Source of the DNA: CAZBUK01 sp964495085
GTDB lineage: Bacteria; Bacteroidota; Ignavibacteria; T3Sed10-11
Direction of reading: 5' to 3'
DNA length: 52,628 nt
NCBI GenBank assembly: GCA_964495085.1
Contig: CAZBUK010000019.1
Span: forward strand, 1-52,628
Positions 51,520 to 52,628 of this stretch are shown piece after piece. How positions within the stretch are numbered: the first letter of the stretch is position 1; each line of letters begins with the position of its first letter. Both the position numbers and the translations under genes were made by a program. The notes beneath the pieces were generated by a model. The model searched no databases. It saw only the letters and a list, made by a program, of their open reading frames with translations, and had not been told where the DNA came from.

Positions 51520-52628
51520 TTATATGACTCCTAATTTTTTTCCGATCTCGCCGAAAATCTCGAGGAGCCGATCCAGATGCTCGTCTTCGTGAGTTGCCAT
51601 ATAGCTGGTTCTGAGCATCTGCATCCCCGGAGGGACTCCGGGGCTGATAAAGGCGTTGACAAAAACCCCGGCATCGAACAACTCTCTCCAGAATACGAAG
51701 GTTTTCATATCGTCGCCGATGATCACCGGCACGACGCCGGTTTGACCCGGGATAACCTCGAATCCCATCGATTTAAATCCTTCCCTCATTTTATTGCAAT
51801 TTCTGATAAGACTGTCGATAAGCGACGGATTCTCGATAAGTATCTCGAGCGCGGCGATTGCTGCCGCAACCGATGGGGGAGTCGGACTTGCAGAAAATAT
51901 CAATGCCGGTGCGTGGTGTTTGATGTAATTGATGACCGCCCGTTCTCCGACGACGAATCCCCCCAGCGAGGCGAAGGTCTTGCTGAAAGTACCCATCGTC
52001 ATATCGACTTCCGCATCCAGTCCGAAATGACTTGCGGTTCCGCGGCCTCCCTTTCCTATTACACCGACCGAGTGAGCGTCGTCGAGAAGGATTCTCGCGT
52101 TGTGTTCTTTTGCCACTCGCACGAGGTCCGGCAGATCAACGATCTCGCCTGTCGTGCTGAAGACTCCGTCGCTCACAACAAGTTTCGGTTTATCGTGGGG
52201 AAGTTGGGAAATAACGCGTTCGAAATCCTGCATATTATTGTGTTTATACCTGGCAACATCCGCGAATGCGCCTTTTGCCATGAGATTACCCGCCACGATA
52301 CAGGCATGATTATCCCGATCCGAAACGACATATTCCCCTTTCTGTACAAGCGTAGGAATGATACCCTGGGCGGTTTGATATCCGGTGCTGAAGAGCAGGC
52401 AGTCTTCCTTTCCGAAGAAGTCGGCCAACCGGCGCTCGAGTTCGTTATGGAGGTCGAGTGTTCCGGTCAGGTATCGGGATCCGGAACAGCCTGTTCCATA
52501 TTTGCTGACCGCACGGAGTGCCGCTTCCTTCACCCTCGGGTCCGCAGTAAGGCCGAGATAGTTGTTCGAACCGGCCATAATAATTTTTCTGCCTTCGATC
52601 TGGACGACCGGTCCTTCATTCTCCTCTA
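51520..52628 (-). CDS. Alpha-oxoamine synthase, serine palmitoyltransferase/KBL-like (N-terminus beyond window)
   Basis: The frame continues past the ATG at 52578 to the window edge (EGPVVQIEGRKII precedes MAGSNNYLGL), so the true start lies outside. The visible ~369 residues are a PLP-dependent alpha-oxoamine synthase: GTGCSGSRYLTGTLDLHNEL, LFSTGYQTAQGIIP, DRDNHACI, DDAHSVGVIGKGGRG and the PLP lysine in TMGTFSKTFASLGGF. The family joins an amino acid to an acyl-CoA and includes serine palmitoyltransferase, 2-amino-3-ketobutyrate CoA ligase (Kbl) and BioF. GTGCSGSRYLTGTLDLH resembles the sphingolipid-type SPT enzymes, but Kbl is a close alternative. No bioA/bioB or tdh gene is in view. A terminator lies after its stop. 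Confidence 0.85.
   Translation of the reverse strand, partial: EENEGPVVQIEGRKIIMAGSNNYLGLTADPRVKEAALRAVSKYGTGCSGSRYLTGTLDLHNELERRLADFFGKEDCLLFSTGYQTAQGIIPTLVQKGEYVVSDRDNHACIVAGNLMAKGAFADVARYKHNNMQDFERVISQLPHDKPKLVVSDGVFSTTGEIVDLPDLVRVAKEHNARILLDDAHSVGVIGKGGRGTASHFGLDAEVDMTMGTFSKTFASLGGFVVGERAVINYIKHHAPALIFSASPTPPSVAAAIAALEILIENPSLIDSLIRNCNKMREGFKSMGFEVIPGQTGVVPVIIGDDMKTFVFWRELFDAGVFVNAFISPGVPPGMQMLRTSYMATHEDEHLDRLLEIFGEIGKKLGVI

Noticed and set aside
1..52628. tRNA, rRNA, CRISPR array, complete IS element or phage genes
   Set aside because: I looked for these by eye on both strands and found no cloverleaf with a CCA end, no regular spaced repeats, no transposase or integrase motif.

Overview
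This 52.6 kb window looks like a chromosomal segment of a Gram-negative bacterium of the FCB (Fibrobacterota-Chlorobi-Bacteroidota) assemblage, in the range of Ignavibacteriota, Calditrichota, KSB1 or Marinimicrobia. The main reason is that three secreted proteins end in a T9SS-type sorting domain with the FPNPFNPST signature. Lipoproteins with clear lipoboxes, an outer-membrane barrel protein, DUF4097 proteins and a probable serine-palmitoyltransferase-like enzyme fit this. The exact phylum cannot be fixed without a tree. I found no rRNA, tRNA, CRISPR array or intact insertion sequence.

Layout. (1) 1-3.5 kb: the tail of an APC-type permease in visibly AT-rich DNA, a truncated EamA transporter and a CopB-type copper ATPase with a YHS domain and a histidine-rich linker; this edge looks like transferred or rearranged DNA. 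(2) 3.7-11.2 kb: a glycan-associated block. A Tat-signal DUF362 protein and a BNR_4 propeller protein, both with T9SS tails, overlap by ATGA; a secreted GH38 alpha-mannosidase-like enzyme is divergent from them. (3) 11.3-15.1 kb: small accessory genes (epoxide hydrolase, GNAT, an amidohydrolase remnant, a hotdog thioesterase), then two unrecognised cysteine-rich envelope proteins closed by a strong terminator. (4) 15.1-22.6 kb, minus strand: folP-cdaA-pcm-miaA, a 43-residue basic protein, a zinc ribbon and a LON-domain protein, then a probable Fe-S/oxidative-stress operon (Rrf2 regulator, cysteine desulfurase, 93-residue protein, superoxide dismutase) with a candidate promoter, operator and terminator. 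(5) 22.7-31.1 kb: a 3-hydroxyacyl-CoA dehydrogenase and acetate kinase, then a T9SS-tailed subtilase, an orphan PII protein and SecA. (6) 31.2-36 kb: two tandem PBP4-type lipoproteins facing two DUF4097 proteins. (7) 36.3-48.7 kb: twelve plus-strand genes, many overlapping or tightly spaced: M28 peptidase lipoprotein, prmA, ppx, glgA, gmhB, a lipoprotein/outer-membrane/TPR trio, rpiB, glyA, tatC and a polyprenyl diphosphate synthase. (8) 48.7-52.6 kb, minus strand: UspA, a branched-chain aminotransferase, a two-domain GNAT-like protein and an alpha-oxoamine synthase running off the right end.

How the genes fit together: much of the window concerns the cell envelope and export. SecA and TatC serve export, and one Tat substrate in this window also carries a T9SS tail. 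The most interesting unexplained items are the cysteine-rich lipoprotein/membrane-protein pair, the strict 18-residue repeat of the larger DUF4097 protein, the Tat-plus-T9SS DUF362 protein, the 93-residue protein between the cysteine desulfurase and SOD, and the GNAT next to the sphingolipid-type synthase, which is a ceramide-synthase candidate.
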